Assembly (NCBI GenBank): GCA_949358305.1
Contig: OX442315.1
Coordinates: forward strand, 9,388,427-9,452,426
Source of the DNA: Strigamia acuminata
Taxonomy: Eukaryota; Arthropoda; Chilopoda; Geophilomorpha; Linotaeniidae
Reading direction: 5' to 3'
Length of the DNA stretch: 64,000 nucleotides
The notes under the pieces were generated by a model. That model did not search any database and was not told the DNA's origin. It saw only the letters and a program-made list of their open reading frames with translations. Both the position numbers and the translations under genes were made by a program. This document shows, piece by piece, positions 1-12,335 of the stretch (position 1 is the stretch's first letter; the number at the start of each line of letters is the position of its first letter).

Positions 1-224
1 TGCAAGAATAACGCGTGTAAATCAACAGTGCGAGACCAGCATGAATTTATTTCCAAGCGACGTAGCTTCGTGAATAGAGCAACGGCAGGATCTTGCAAAT
101 TATCGGTTTCGTCTAAAATTGTACACTGAATCAGAGTCAATTTCTCCAACTTTGGGCAGGAGCGACTAATTAGTCGAAGACTGACTAATCTAAGATACAA
201 CAGATGCAGAACAGTCAATCGTTG
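1..224 (-). pseudogene. LRR-1 pseudogene, downstream part (cut by LTR element A and by the window edge)
   Basis: Read on the minus strand, this stretch matches the middle-to-late part of the LRR genes at 31013, 40953 and 58340. The shared residues include the 'SLRLISRFCPKLK'-type repeat, 'ETDN', 'LRRLEI' and 'DLHALF'. It is the continuation of the minus-strand copy at 12336-13285: the two halves are separated exactly by LTR element A and its GTTG target duplication (221-224 and 12332-12335). The gene runs on past base 1. The other half carries a stop and a frameshifting duplication, so the copy was probably already dead or died soon after the insertion. Confidence 0.9.
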
Positions 225-1181
225 TGTGGTGATCTCAATATATTTCACCAACTTAGAAGATAAAATTAATTGTCTTCTAATTAATTTGACTGTGGCACAC
301 GCCAAGTCAGATCATGTGACCGAGGGGAGAAATCCTCTCTAGGCACATATCACCCCAGGTTGTGTGGGGTGAAAACGGTTATTAACCGTTATGGTGCAAT
401 ATGGTGCAATAACCACTAGTTGCACCAGTTCCAGCTAAATGCGCAGGTTTTCTGCGCATTATTGAAGCGTGCCGGGCTCGCGCCCTAGTTTCAATCGAGA
501 CTCTAATCTCAACATCACAACCCACAACATCACTGCGATATTTGCTCCGACAATACGTATTGACAGTGGACCGTGACACGATTAGTTTCACCAGCTTGCT
601 TTATAACAACTTACAAAGCCAGCAATCCTGCTTGAATTAGCCGCAGCTAATTCCAGCAATCGAACCGAGAAGTTTCCCGACGATCGTGAACCATCGCCGT
701 CGCTGCCGCGCGAACGACAGCCACCGCCATCGAACGAGAGCCGGACGCCTGTAGCCGTCAACCACCGCCGCCGAGCCCTCGCATGAGCCACAGAAGAAAC
801 CCACGAGAACCATCGTCTTTGACCATCGTTCGTGAGTTTGCAAAACGAGGACATTTGCCTTCGTAACAGCTTTTTAGTTGTAAAGCACCATTTTGTCGCT
901 TTCGTCTCGTAACAGTCGTTACGAGACTTTCCTTTGTATTTCATTCTCATTATTAAGCGACTTGTCGCTTATTATTGTATTTTAATTTAATATTTTAACT
1001 AGTCATTGTAAATTAACGAATAAAAGATTTGTGTGATTTTTATACTGAAAACTGTCTTCTTATTTTCCATTAAATTAACCCTAGATAATTTGTGGCCGCG
1101 ATATAAGTCTATTTTAGCATTCACCTGCGGTTGTGAGCATATTAATTAGTAATTTGCCCACGAATAACCCAGATCGCAGCA
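225..1181 (+). repeat. 5' LTR of element A
   Basis: 957 bp, starting TGTGGTGATC and ending GATCGCAGCA. It contains an AATAAA polyadenylation-type signal at 1019-1024. It matches 11375-12331 with about 13 substitutions and no indels. Long minus-strand ORFs inside it are present in both copies but look like LTR composition rather than genes. Confidence 0.95.
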
Positions 1182-1183
1182 CG

Positions 1184-1201
1184 TGGGGGCCCGTCCGGGA
1201 T
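1184..1201 (+). other. Primer binding site, tRNA-Pro type (element A)
   Basis: TGGGGGCCCGTCCGGGAT lies two bases (CG) after the 5' LTR. From memory it differs at one position from the tRNA-Pro primer site used by murine leukaemia-type retroviruses. Element D has a variant of the same site. Confidence 0.85.
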
Positions 1202-1294
1202 AGTCATTGTATAAATTTTGATAGTTTAAAATTTACCCGCCATTTTTATCTTGCTTATCTTTCTTCTCTATCCTTTCTTTGTCTTCATTGAAAA

Positions 1295-4246
1295 ATGGCG
1301 ACTCCAGGCGAAAAGAGACCAAGAGGGAGACCAGCGAAGATACGAGTGGCAATCGATCTACCAACCATGGATCCAGAAGTGACCGAGTCACAAGAACTGT
1401 TTGAAGCCATGGATCAAACAGCTAACTGTAACACGGCACAGTTAATCGTGAATGAATTCACGCAAGCGTTGGAGCGACAACAGCCATCTCCGCTCAGCGG
1501 CGAGTTAGAACTAAACACTCAAACTAGAAGTGGCCGTTCCAAGTCGCAAAACGATGATTTGAATTCATCGCCATTACATGGTGCAGCACATCAAGATTCA
1601 GAGAATTCCAATATGGAAGTTTCTCATTCTCCCGTGCGTGTCACAATGATGGACGCACTCCAAGAGCAAGCAAGGCTCGAGTGAGTAAATGTCACTAGTG
1701 AAATGACAGTGGAACAAATCCACAAAGCAATGGTTCGAAAACATAGTCAAAGAGACATTGAAATTGTTAGAACAAGCTTACAAGCAGAGTTCGAGCAGAG
1801 GCATGCAGAAATGCAGCAGCAAAATGCCGAACTAAAGCAACAGCGTGCAAATGACCACGTTAAGTTGTTAAATTTAGAGCAGGAAAAAGCTTCCTGGCTA
1901 ATTACTGACGAAGAGCATTAACAAAGGCTCCAGCAACTAAATCAAGCCCAAAACGATTTAGAAATTGCTAATGAAAATTTGAGAGCGGCTAACGCAAATT
2001 TACGAGAAGCTAACTCGAATTTAATGACTGCCGAGCTAACCGCACCAGTTCGAGCAAGAGAAATAAATCCCTCTTCTCAAAATTTCGAGAATTATGCTGC
2101 AGAACAAGCAGCAAGAGCTAAGCGATTAGCTCAACGAGAAAATGAAGTATTTCTCGCTCGACAGCAGTCAGTAATTGATGCTGGTCAAGCCACAAAAAGT
2201 CAAAGCACTGCAGAGCAGTTATTACGTGCCGACTCGTGAAAATGAGATTCTTCGCGCAGATCTACTGACAGTACAAGAAAATTTTGCAGTAGTAGTACAA
2301 AAAGTACAAGACGTTTGCGGTGAAGATACTTTTGCAAAGCCAACCCCAGTTTTGCAAAAAGGTGTTCCCAAATCACCTGTGTTGATTGATTTAACATCAA
2401 CAAAACCTAAAGTCAGCCGACAGTCAAGTTGGACTGACAGTGATGACTCACGTAGTAGTCGTGGTAGCCGTGGCAGCCACCAAAGTCGCAAAAAGCAAAA
2501 GTGACAACCGGACCCGACTGAATATTATCCCCCAAAAGTTCCGCAAAATACGGATCAATTCTTTAGCAATAGTGACCAATTAATTGAATTGCTAGCAAAA
2601 AAGAATAAAGAACGTGAGAAATCACGTGATCGTGAAAACACACACGATAATCCGCGAGAAGGCACGAGATCAAAACGAGATTGTCATAACGACATCCGAG
2701 ATGGGCCGAGACACCGTGGAAATCCACCGGGTGGTGACCCACCAGGTGGAGATAGTTTAGATGGACATGGAGGTGGCCACTCACGTGACAACAATTCGAA
2801 TGGCAATCAAGGTGGAAGGGGACCACCAAATAGAGAACGTCGTCCGCCCGATGGCAACGATCCTCCAGACCCCGATCCGCCGCCAAATCCGAATAATGAG
2901 TCTGCATCTGACACTGACTCGTCACATCCTAGTGTAAGAGGACGTTCACGTCATAGAACGCGTAGTTGCGCACAAAGACCCGCATTCTACACTAAAGATG
3001 AGATTGACCAACTTCTGCGACAAAATGTTGTCAATCTGCAAAAAGACAAAAGAGATAAAGTCATTTTGCAAAAAATCAAAGAATTTACTTCTGATAAATG
3101 GACTCACCGTGCAACGGATGAAAGATTTATTAGATGGGATCAAGTTATCCCACATGCCTATAATGGAAGTTGGCAAGCAGGGTCAAACCTCTTGCTGGAA
3201 ATATTCGAACTAGGCAAAGTTCATAGTTTTAGTTGCGAAGACGCTCTCGCTCATCTGGTACCAAAAATACTAGTTGGCGATGTAAAAGAGTGGTTTCGTT
3301 GCAAGAACTTCACGAGGTGGGATGACTTCGTTAAACAATTCATGTTTAAATTTGGTGAATCAAGTGAAGACATCAAGATGCTCTGGAGATGTCTTAAGCA
3401 ACGAAAAGGCGAAAGCTTACATTCGTACATGCTAAGAGCAGAGAATCTGCTTGGAAAAATGCCGCATGCAGTCACTGACGCAACGGCAGATGATCAGTTT
3501 CGAGCTGGTCTCACAGAATACAGTAAAAATATTCTGATGATGTCTAACGCACCAGACCCTGGAAAATTCTCAGAACTAAATGAATTCATGGAAGTCAATC
3601 AACTGCGCATTGACGAAAAGTATAAAGCTTACCTAACTGATGCAGAAAGGTCAGCATACTTGAAGCGAGAGAAAAAACTCGCTGAGCAAAACAATGAAAC
3701 CTGCAATGGTTTACAGTTGTTGCAGCCACCTAGTTATGAAGACATTCTAGACGAGATGGAAGGGAAGAGTTTGAAAAAAGAATCTTCCAAAAAGGACGTC
3801 AAAAATCCTCATTCAGTTCCAAAGTTACATGCAAATATAACTGGAGCAGAAACTCCGCCGTCTGACGCTGAAGAAGCTGAAGAGGAGGAGGAAGCAGAAG
3901 ACGAGACGTTGGCTTTATTGGCCAAAGCAGCGGTGTTTTTAGCAAAAAATAACCCAGTTGCTGGCAAATGGAAGCCAAGGATGAAACCTAAAAATGTTTC
4001 ATTTGACGCATCAAAGGTGAATACAGAAAGGAATTCAAAGTCACCTGCGGCATCGCCTGAGCGCCGGACTGACGCTCGTTCTCGTTCTGCTTTCCCAGCA
4101 ACAACGAAAAAAAATCGCCTGCCACTGATCCATGCAACATTTGCAAAAAATTAGGGCATTGGCAAAAAGACTGCACATCCTCGAAGAAGGACAAACCAGT
4201 GTCAACAGTCAAAGTTATAACTGACTTGTTTCGAAAAAACTTGTAG
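1295..4246 (+). pseudogene. gag: gag of element A, broken by stops and frameshifts
   Basis: The start codon at 1295 follows a leader of about 95 bases after the primer site. The N-terminus carries an AT-hook-like core (KRPRGRPAK). A Gln/Glu-rich helical stretch follows, then a proline-, glycine- and acid-rich linker, then a capsid-like retrotrans_gag region (about 3100-3480, 'GSWQAG', 'VKEWF', 'RWDDFVKQF'). It ends with a CCHC zinc knuckle (CNICKKLGHWQKDC) at about 4133-4174. In-frame stops lie at 1682-1684, 1919-1921 and 2502-2504. Frame changes occur at about 2200-2240 and in an A8 run at about 4106-4113. The final frame ends at TAG 4244-4246, just after the frameshift heptamer, so the original frame can be followed throughout. 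Confidence 0.9.
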
Positions 4247-4280
4247 ACGCAGATCCATCAGGTCTAGTGGACGCTGCGTC
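4234..4280 (+). promoter_or_regulatory. Programmed -1 frameshift signal between gag and pol (element A)
   Basis: Slippery heptamer A AAA AAC at 4234-4240, in phase with the gag frame that holds the zinc knuckle. After a 5-nt spacer comes a perfect 7-bp stem (GACGCAG 4246-4252 with CTGCGTC 4274-4280) closing a 21-nt loop. The gag stop TAG is at 4244-4246. The -1 frame leads directly into the protease-RT frame. Element D has the same arrangement with a different stem sequence. Confidence 0.8.
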
Positions 4281-7200
4281 ACCTCCGAAATCAGAATCAG
4301 AGAATGAAAATCTGAAAATATTGGATGAAATCGAAACTACAATTGATGAATTAATTCGACAAAAAGAATTAAAAGAATCTCTAGAATTAAAAAAGGAGAT
4401 TGTCGGCGAAAAACCGACTGACGATAATTCCAATATTCAAGATAAAGTCGAAAGTAAAGACGATAGACCAAGCTCAGTTCCAGAGACACCTGGAATTGAG
4501 GAATGCATTAAGTTATTTGCAGCTACAACTCTTGATACCAATGAGTTATTAGACGAACTGCCTTTGGAGCCTCCAATTACAGTTCCTCATAAATTGCGCA
4601 AGTTTGAGTGCAAATTGGCTGGAATACCGAACAGCCAAGACCTCCCAACGTTAAAGTTAGAAACGTTAAAAGGTGTAATAACAGGAATGTTGGACTCAGG
4701 AGCAAATAAGAGCTTCCTGGCCACTTCAGTTATTAATCAATTAGGTCTAGAAGAATACCTACGACCTATCGGACCTGGTGTCAGAGTTACGACGGCAAGT
4801 GAAAAAGTCACTCCAGATGGGACAATCCATCTTTCATTTTGATGGACACATGGCACGTTACGTCATCCGTTCATCGTCATACCAAATAAGTATCCAATGG
4901 TACTATTGGGTTGTGATTTCATAAATAAATTAAAAATCCAACCTAATCCACAGACGATGTCTTGGAATTTTACGCAACCTGTTGATGCAGATTTGCTCTA
5001 CATTCCGCAAGCGTTGCTAGAACGTTATTTGGAGAAATTGGAGGAACCCGATTCCTCATTTGTGACTTTCGCAAAAGCTTATGCTGCAAGCGTAACTCAA
5101 AGCAAAATTGATGAAGAGAATTTCATCTAAAAGTTAGTCGAAGAAGCTAACTTAAATTTGGAGCAATCTAAATTATTAGAAAAAATGTTATCCAAACATG
5201 AAAGGATTATTTCTAAAAATCCAGGTAAAACACACCTGGTTAAGCACAAAATTGAGCTTGACACGGAGAAACCCATCCGTGTCCCCTTTAAGAGCATAAA
5301 CCCTCAAAAAAGGGAAATAATCAGACAACTTTGTCAAGACATGATTGACAAAGGCGTAGTCGTCAAAGCTGAAGGCGATTACGGAATGCGGCCAGTCCTA
5401 GTCATGAGACCAAGAAATGACCCGCTTCTGTGTATTGATTTTCGCCCCATCAATACACATACTAAGTACAACCCACCTCAAATGCCAACAATTGAGGAGA
5501 TCTTACGAGAAATCGGAGAGTTCGAATGGGTTAGTACTATAGATCTGACCAAGGGATATTGGCAGATAGAATTGCGACCTGAAGACAGAGGAAAGACTGC
5601 CTTCTGGAGTCCAATGGGAAGGCTTATGTTCCTAGTAATGCCTTTTGGACTTGCAAACGCACCTACTACTTTCCAAGAATTGATGGAAAAGGTTCTGGGT
5701 GAGGTTTATAGAAAATTTGCATGGGCATATTTGGATGACATAATTGTTGTATCCAAATCGTTCGAAGAACACGTTAAACATTTAGATATAGTGTTTATTA
5801 AATTGGCAGAAGCTAACTTACATGCGCATCCTGGCAAGACGCATCTCTGTAGAAAGGAATTAATTTTCCTAGGCTACAAAGTAGGAGTCGAAGGACTTGC
5901 AGTTGACCCTAAAAAAGTCGCTGCAATTACGCAGTTTCCGGCTTCTACCAATCTTAAGGAATTGCAAAGATTTCTAGGCATGGTGAATTTCTTTCACCGC
6001 CTAATCAAGAATTTGGCCACGGTTGCAGAACCATTAAGGCCACTCTTAAAGAAGGATGCAGACTTCGATTGGGAGTTGCACCATCAGGCAGCATTCGACG
6101 CAATAAAAGACTTGCTTACGAATGCTGAAACGATGAAGATGCCAGATTTATATCTGCCCTTCATCGTTCACATTGATGCAAGCAGGCAAGGGTTGGGTGC
6201 AGCCCTTACACAAAAGAAGTTTGTGGATGGCCAAGAAGTCGAAATGCCATGCGTGTATGCAAGCAGAAGCTTGCAACCCGCTGAAAAGAATTATACTGTG
6301 ACAGAATTGGAATGTCTCGCAGTAGTATGGGGATTGCGCAAATATTTAGAGTACACTACATTTACTGTACAAACGGATCACCAAGCGTTAAAGTGGTTGA
6401 TGTCGTTATCTGACGACCCGTCGGGTCGATTAGCTCGTTGGCAAATGGAGCTGATGGCATATTCGTTCGAAATACAATATGTCAAAGGTCCGCTGAATGT
6501 AATAGCAGACGCTTTGTCTCGTGCGCCCGTAAGCTCACCTGACGAACCAGAGGACGATGGCGATAACGATAATTTATTATCGTATTGTCCATCTCCCTGC
6601 CGAAGTTGGCAGATGGGAAAATTAAATGTATTACCCAAGTCCATAATCGTCAATGAGGATTATCAAGCACTAATTAATTTTTGTATTAACATGCATGATC
6701 CGTCAGGAACCCCTGACATCGAATTAAGAGCTATGATGGCTAAAAAATTCGAGCTGCCAACAACTAATGTTTTAATTAAAGCATTCGCAGCTAAAGTTGC
6801 TAAACAATTGGAATGTGATCCTCCAACGAGAGATAACATTATTGCGGCGCAAAAAGCAGACAAATTTTGCCAACATGTTCGTAATTTTCTATTGAATAAA
6901 CAATATCCAAGTTACATAGAAACCCGTCTTCAAAGAAGAAATTTTGAAAGACACGCGAGTACTTATCTCATTGAAGAAAATATGTTACTCCATTATCATC
7001 CTACCTCCACCGATGAATTAGGAGAGGATGGTAGGGCACTTAAAGTTGTTGTGCCAAGAAAATTGATTTATAAAATCATTTGGTTGATGCACGGACATCC
7101 ATTGTCCGGCCACCCAGGCATTGCGAGGACGATGTACCGAACTCGAAGAGTTTATACCTGGAAAGGTATGAAATGTGATATTACACGTTTTATCCAGCAT

Positions 7201-8475
7201 TGCCAAGGATGTCAGGCGTGCAAGCCACGATCGAAGACAGAAATAGAAGGCGCTCAAATTGGACCATTCAGATCATTTGACTGCCTCAGTGTGGATTTGT
7301 CTGGCCCAAAACCCAGAACCAGAAAAAACAATACCCACATTTGCGTCATCGTAGATGTCGCTACGCATTGGCCAGAATTATTTCCAATGTGTAATCCTAC
7401 GGCAATAAAAGTTGCCAACACAATTTATCACTTGTCAATAACTTTTGGATTTCCAAGACAAATTATAAGTGATAATGGACCACAATTTCGATCGCAGGTC
7501 TATAAAGAATTTTGCAAAAAATTCGACATGTCACGAACACCGACATCGATTTATCATCCACAAGCTAACCCTGTGGAGAGAACAAATCGCGATATCAAAT
7601 ATTTGGTTTCGATTTATAGCGATATTCACGACCAGTGGGATGAATATCTGCGCGAGTTCACATTCAGTTTAAGAACAACTGTTACAAGAGGGCGAGATTA
7701 TTCTCCTGCTTTCTTGAATTTTTTCCGAGAATTAAGAATTCCTTGGGATCCAAGAATTCCGGAAGGAATTTTGGTCATTGATCCAAAAAATCCGCATTTA
7801 TATGTTCAGAAATTAGAAGCAATAATTGCAGAGACATATCAGCATATGATGTCTCACGTCTTAGATTTGAGACTCCGTATCGAGGCTGAAAAGTCAGACA
7901 AAAAGTTCGATAATTTCAGACAAAATGATTTAGTCTGGAGAGAGTCACATATTCTCTCAAATGCCGCAAAAGGAATTGCTGCAGGTATTGCGCCGAAGAG
8001 AACAGGGCCATATGTAATTGTAAAACGATTGCAAGGTGGCGCCTTTCAACTTCGACGGCTGGCCGATAATAAACATTATCCAGCAGTTCACGGCACCGAA
8101 TTAATGCTGTACTTTCCCGTTTTCAACCAAGAAATTTGGCTGGAAAAGGAGGAAGTGGGTCAAAAGACAAAAAATATTGCTAATACCTTGGATGACGCTG
8201 AATTATCCAAAATTCCTGTCGAAAATACGGAATCGAGTGAAAAATCGAAACTCAAAAATAACGAAGTTGATCAAATTAATGAGCGACTTGAAAACATTGA
8301 ATTTGACGAAAATCTAGAAAAGAAAATGTTTTTAGAAGATGAAACTTCAAAAAATTCGAAAGAAAACTCATCTGACACTCAAGACGACTCAGATGACAAT
8401 CTAAACAAGTTGGATTGTTCTCGACGAAAGTCAAAGTACAACTTAAGACCTCGCGTTCCGCGAGTCAAGACATAG
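4240..8475 (+). pseudogene. pol: pol of element A (protease, RT, RNase H, integrase) with two internal stops
   Basis: The frame entered by the -1 shift contains the protease motif LDSGANKSF (about 4690). In the long open part from 5158 it shows RT (motifs 'STIDLTKGYW', 'MPFGLANAP', YLDD at about residue 191 of that part) and RNase H ('HIDASRQGLG', 'TELECLAV', 'TDHQAL'). Integrase follows with an HHCC zinc region ('HGHPLSGHPG', 'HCQGCQAC') and catalytic Asp, Asp772 ('SDNGPQF') and Glu807 ('NPVERTN'), then a GPY module ('TGPYVIVKR'). Stops at 4840-4842 and 5128-5130 lie in the same frame. The acidic tail ends in a basic 'SKYNLRPR' patch, as in element D. No chromodomain is seen. Confidence 0.92.
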
Positions 8476-8817
8476 CGTTGACTTTCATCTTTTGGGTTTA
8501 CCCAAAACAATTCCGAGAGCAATCTCGTGACGTCATTCGTAGTAAATACTCGAATGACAACGTTCACAATACGTTATAATTTGTGACGTCATTCGGTGTC
8601 ACCGAAACAAGTTCGTTTCTCCAATCAACGAACTTAGCCACTTTTCCAATAGTTTTCAAAGTGGATGCATCGACTCCGATACAACACGACAGTTTTCATT
8701 GATTCAATGAACTGAAAGTAGTTTTTCTGAAAGAAAAATTTGATAAATATATTTAACATAATTTATTAATTCTTTCTAGCCGAAAGAATTTCTCATTCGA
8801 CCCGAAAGAGAAAACGA

Positions 8818-11321
8818 ATGGCAGACGAAGCCGTTAATTTGCATCCCGACGATGAATCGCTGATGGATGCAGTTAATAACGATGACCAACTATTGTTACA
8901 GGAGAGGATAAATTATTAGTGCAAAGGGAGTTGCCATGATAACCAACATCCCTTAGTGGTTCACAGCCACAAGCGCTATGCTTAAAAAATATTTCAAATA
9001 AGAAATTATTTGTTTATTTTTAACAAAAAATTAATCTTGTTATTTTTCGAATTTGAAAATAGATCGAAAGGGATCGGCAGACGCCATTCGCGCTCTCCGA
9101 CCACGTGCCAACGCAGCACCCGCTGATATTCCGGGGCGCGTTGCCCGAAAAGATTCGACGTCTGTAGACGGCGAACAACACCTGGTGGAGGTTACGCCAC
9201 GACTTCAGCGGAGCCGCACTGCAAGGATTTGGGGCAAAAGGCAGATTTATTGAGCGCCTTCATGTCGACGGAGTCGACGAGATAGAATGGACCCTCGAAG
9301 AAAGCGCCCCAGGACCAGTAGCCTCTGAATTGTTAAACAATCAGTGGCCAGTAACGCAGCGAGAGCGTTACGGTCGCCGAAAGGTGATCAAGGGCAATCG
9401 TATCAATTATGGTGCCCTTACCCAGTTGAGGAAGAACCTCAAAACGACCCAGAAGGAGGTCGTACAACGGTACCGCAAGTCCGTTCGTGACGGGAACCCA
9501 CAATTTCCCGCCACACAAACCGAGCTCCATCAATTGGCGCTCGCCGGGTGTTTCAACAATTTTCCGGGATTTTTCCCGTCAAAAGCACTCAAAGCTGCCG
9601 CCGCGCAGCTTCTAGTCGATGAAAATTGACAGCTCGTTCGGGAACGAGAACTCGACGAGCAAGCATGATGTGCTCTGCCATTCTTTCGCGAGGATGCGCT
9701 CCCGGCCCCAGCGGCCACCAGTCCTCCGCCGCAAGATGAGGATTTGAGGGTGGGGCAACCCCCTCCGCCGAGCAGCGCCATACGCCCGATGTTCCGCGAG
9801 TCAAGTCGCGACCGCGAAGAGCGCTTACGGCGATCGCGCCCATACACCACGGACGCGCCACCAAATCGCCCGCCATCGCGACGAGGAAGGACGCCAGAAT
9901 CGTTCTGCTCTTCGTCGTCGCAAAGCTTCGAGTCAGACTCCACGTTTAAGTCCGCACGAAGTGGCCGAACCGCCTCCACCTACGAGGTGGACAATCCGTC
10001 CACTCCATACGCAATGCGCCGTGTTGTCGGTGATTTATCCACCGACTATAGCGTGCCAGTCCCAGGTCACGCTAGCCGCCCACCGGCGGGAGCTCGCGTT
10101 TTGCAGCTGCGAAAGTATTTCGATGAGTCCTTCGGGCCTCAATGGGTTTATTATGAACATCAACCCATCAAAGCACAGCAAGAAATGCTTGGAAAGCTGG
10201 ACGCCTACCAAGACGCCCAGATTTGCAAATCGCAAAAGGGTTGGCAACGAGTTGCTGCCAGATTGGAGAGCTCGGACATCGAAAGTGTCGATGATCCCCG
10301 ACTAATTGAACTCCAACGTCAATTAATTCCGGAGATGATCAGGGTGTTGTACCCTGGTGTTTTGCCCACAACCGGGCAAGCGTTGGCGGCACTCACATAT
10401 TTGTGGACTGCCCCAATGGGACTTTCTGAGAAGAAAGTCGAACTGTGGTATTTTATTCGACCACATCCGCCCACGATCCTGGCGGAATTGATAAAACAAT
10501 TAGTCGCCCACTGCGAAACCGAAGAAGAGGCCGCAGTTCGGTTGAGAACCGAATGGTCTATCGCGAAGACCACGGCGCAGCAAGCTCGAAGCGTTCCGCC
10601 TCCCGCTACCTGTGCAACAGCAGCTGCATCATTAGCTGCTTTCCAGTCGGCTCAAAAAGCGCCTGGATGTTCGTTTTGGCCGGAGAACAACGGAAGTTCT
10701 CAAACTCCATCCGGAGTTCGAGGGACAGTTCAGCCCCTCAAGCTCCCAGGTGTTGGTCGAGCGCAAGGACGAGGGGTTACGCCCTCGTCAACCTCCGCAC
10801 CCGCGTTGGTTTTTTCTGGCTCGCCGGGCCAGTTTGACGAAGCCATGACAGAAGATTCACGTCCACCGCCACCACCGCCTCCAGCTAAGCCCGAGGCAGT
10901 GGCCAAGCCGAAGAAGGAATCGGCTTACAAGACATTGATGCGATTGTATCCGCGCTTCTATTTAACGCCAGATACTCGAACACTGCTGAGCAACAATCAC
11001 AAGCTCTCGAGGCAAGTGTTAATATGGTTGGAAGACCATATCCGAGTACTAGAGCCGCCTTCTGTACTCCACCACCGGTTGCTGAGAGCGCGAGTGGTAC
11101 CGACAAATGCAATCGAGTCGGCAGCGATGGGGTTTTTCAATACGACGAACGCCAACAGGATCTTCCAGGTTTGGCTTCACGTCAACCCTGGAATAGACTC
11201 CGGACCAAACGCAGGTCGCAACCTGTGTATCGTCAATGAGCGATCCGATCCGAGGGACGACGCCACGGATATGATGCGCCCGTTGACGCCTGAGAAGAGT
11301 CAGGGTATGAACAAATTTTAA
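8818..11321 (+). pseudogene. Third ORF of element A (decayed, homologous to ORF3 of element D)
   Basis: It follows pol after a 340-bp stretch without a gene (8476-8817). The predicted layout copies element D: a short first exon 8818-8901 starting MAD and ending LLLQ, then an intron, then a second exon from 9063 to 11321 in phase 0. The donor is decayed (CAG followed by GAGAGG instead of GT). Exon 2 has stops at 9165-9167, 9627-9629 and 9666-9668 but stays in one frame. Shared with D are 'IFRGALP' near the exon start, 'ATQTELHQL..AG', a Pro/Arg/Ser-rich linker, a 'GQALAALTYLW' block and a C-terminal block ending 'CIVNERSDP'. No signal peptide or membrane segment is visible, so envelope identity is not supported. 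Function unknown. Confidence 0.75.
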
Positions 11322-11365
11322 ATTAAGGTTCGTTCATTTCTCTCCATGTAAGATTCGTCTTAAAT

Positions 11366-11374
11366 GGGGGGATG
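11366..11374 (+). other. Polypurine-tract-like G run before the 3' LTR of element A
   Basis: Six G residues at 11366-11371 followed by ATG, directly before the TGTGG start of the 3' LTR. This is the expected position of the plus-strand primer. Confidence 0.6.
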
Positions 11375-12331
11375 TGTGGTGATCTCAATATATTTCACCA
11401 ACTTAGAAGATAAAATTAATTGTCTTCTAATTAATTTGACTGTGGCACACGCCAAGTCAGATCATGTGACCGTGGGGAGAAATCCTCTCTAGGCACATAT
11501 CACCCCAGGTTGTCCGGGGTGAAAACGGTTATTAACCGTTATGGTGCAATATGGTGCAATAACCACTAGTTGCACCAGTTCCAGCTAAATGCGCAGGTTT
11601 TCTGCGCATTATTGAAGCGTGCCGGGCTCGCGCCGTAGCTTCAATCGAGACTCTAATCTCAACATCACAACCCACAACATCACTGCGATATTTGCTCCGA
11701 CAATACGTATTGACAGTGGACCGTGACACGATTAGTTTCACCAGCTTGCTTTGTAACAACTTACAAAGCCAGCAATCCTGCTTGAATTAGCCGCAGCTAA
11801 TTCCAGCAATCGAACCGAGAAGTTTCCCGACGATCGTGAACCATCGCCGTCGCTGCCGCGCGAACGACAGCCACCGCCATCGAACGAGAGCCGGACGCCT
11901 GTAGCCGTCAACCACCGCCGCCGAGCCGTCGCACGAGCCACAGAAGAAACCGACGAGAACCATCGTCTTCGACCATCGTTCGTGAGTTTGCAAAACGAGG
12001 ACATTTGCCTTCGTAACAGCTTTTTAGTTGTAAAGCGCCATTTTGTCGCTTTCGTCTCGTAACAGTCGTTACGAGACTTTCCTTTGTATTTCATTCTCAT
12101 TATTAAGCGACTTGTCGCTTATTATTGTATTTTAATTTAATATTTTAACTAGTCATTGTAAATTAACGAATAAAAGATTTGTGTGATTTTTATACTGAAA
12201 ACTGTCTTCTTATTTTCCATTAAATTAACCCTAGATAATTTGTGGCCGCGATATAAGTCTATTTTAGCATTTACCTGCGGTTGTGAGCATATTAATTAGT
12301 AATTTGCCCACGAATAACCCGGATCGCAGCA
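11375..12331 (+). repeat. 3' LTR of element A
   Basis: 957 bp, same ends as the 5' LTR, followed by the GTTG target duplication at 12332-12335. The approximately 13 differences from the 5' LTR are single substitutions spread along its length. Confidence 0.95.
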
Positions 12332-12335
12332 GTTG

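Larger units (their letters stand above)
225..12331 (+). mobile_element. Ty3/gypsy-type LTR retrotransposon A (decayed), inserted in LRR-1
   Basis: It has two 957-bp LTRs at a constant offset of 11150 bases, TG...CA ends, the 4-bp target duplication GTTG, a tRNA-Pro-type primer site and a G-rich tract before the 3' LTR. Gene order is gag, then protease-RT-RNase H-integrase, then a third ORF. I count about 13 base differences between the LTRs (roughly 1.4 percent) and no indels. The coding regions hold at least eight in-frame stops and two frameshifts, so it cannot be autonomous. Integrase lies downstream of RT and RNase H, which is the Ty3/gypsy order. It is a distant relative of element D in this window: same layout, primer type, frameshift signal and third ORF. 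Confidence 0.95.

Noticed and set aside
1682-2504. Stop-codon recoding in element A gag
   Set aside because: Stops of all three types occur across gag, pol and ORF3 along with frameshifts. Decay explains them better than recoding.
9053-9253. 66-codon ORF at the start of element A ORF3 exon 2
   Set aside because: It is in a different frame from the one conserved with element D, which reads IFRGALP here.
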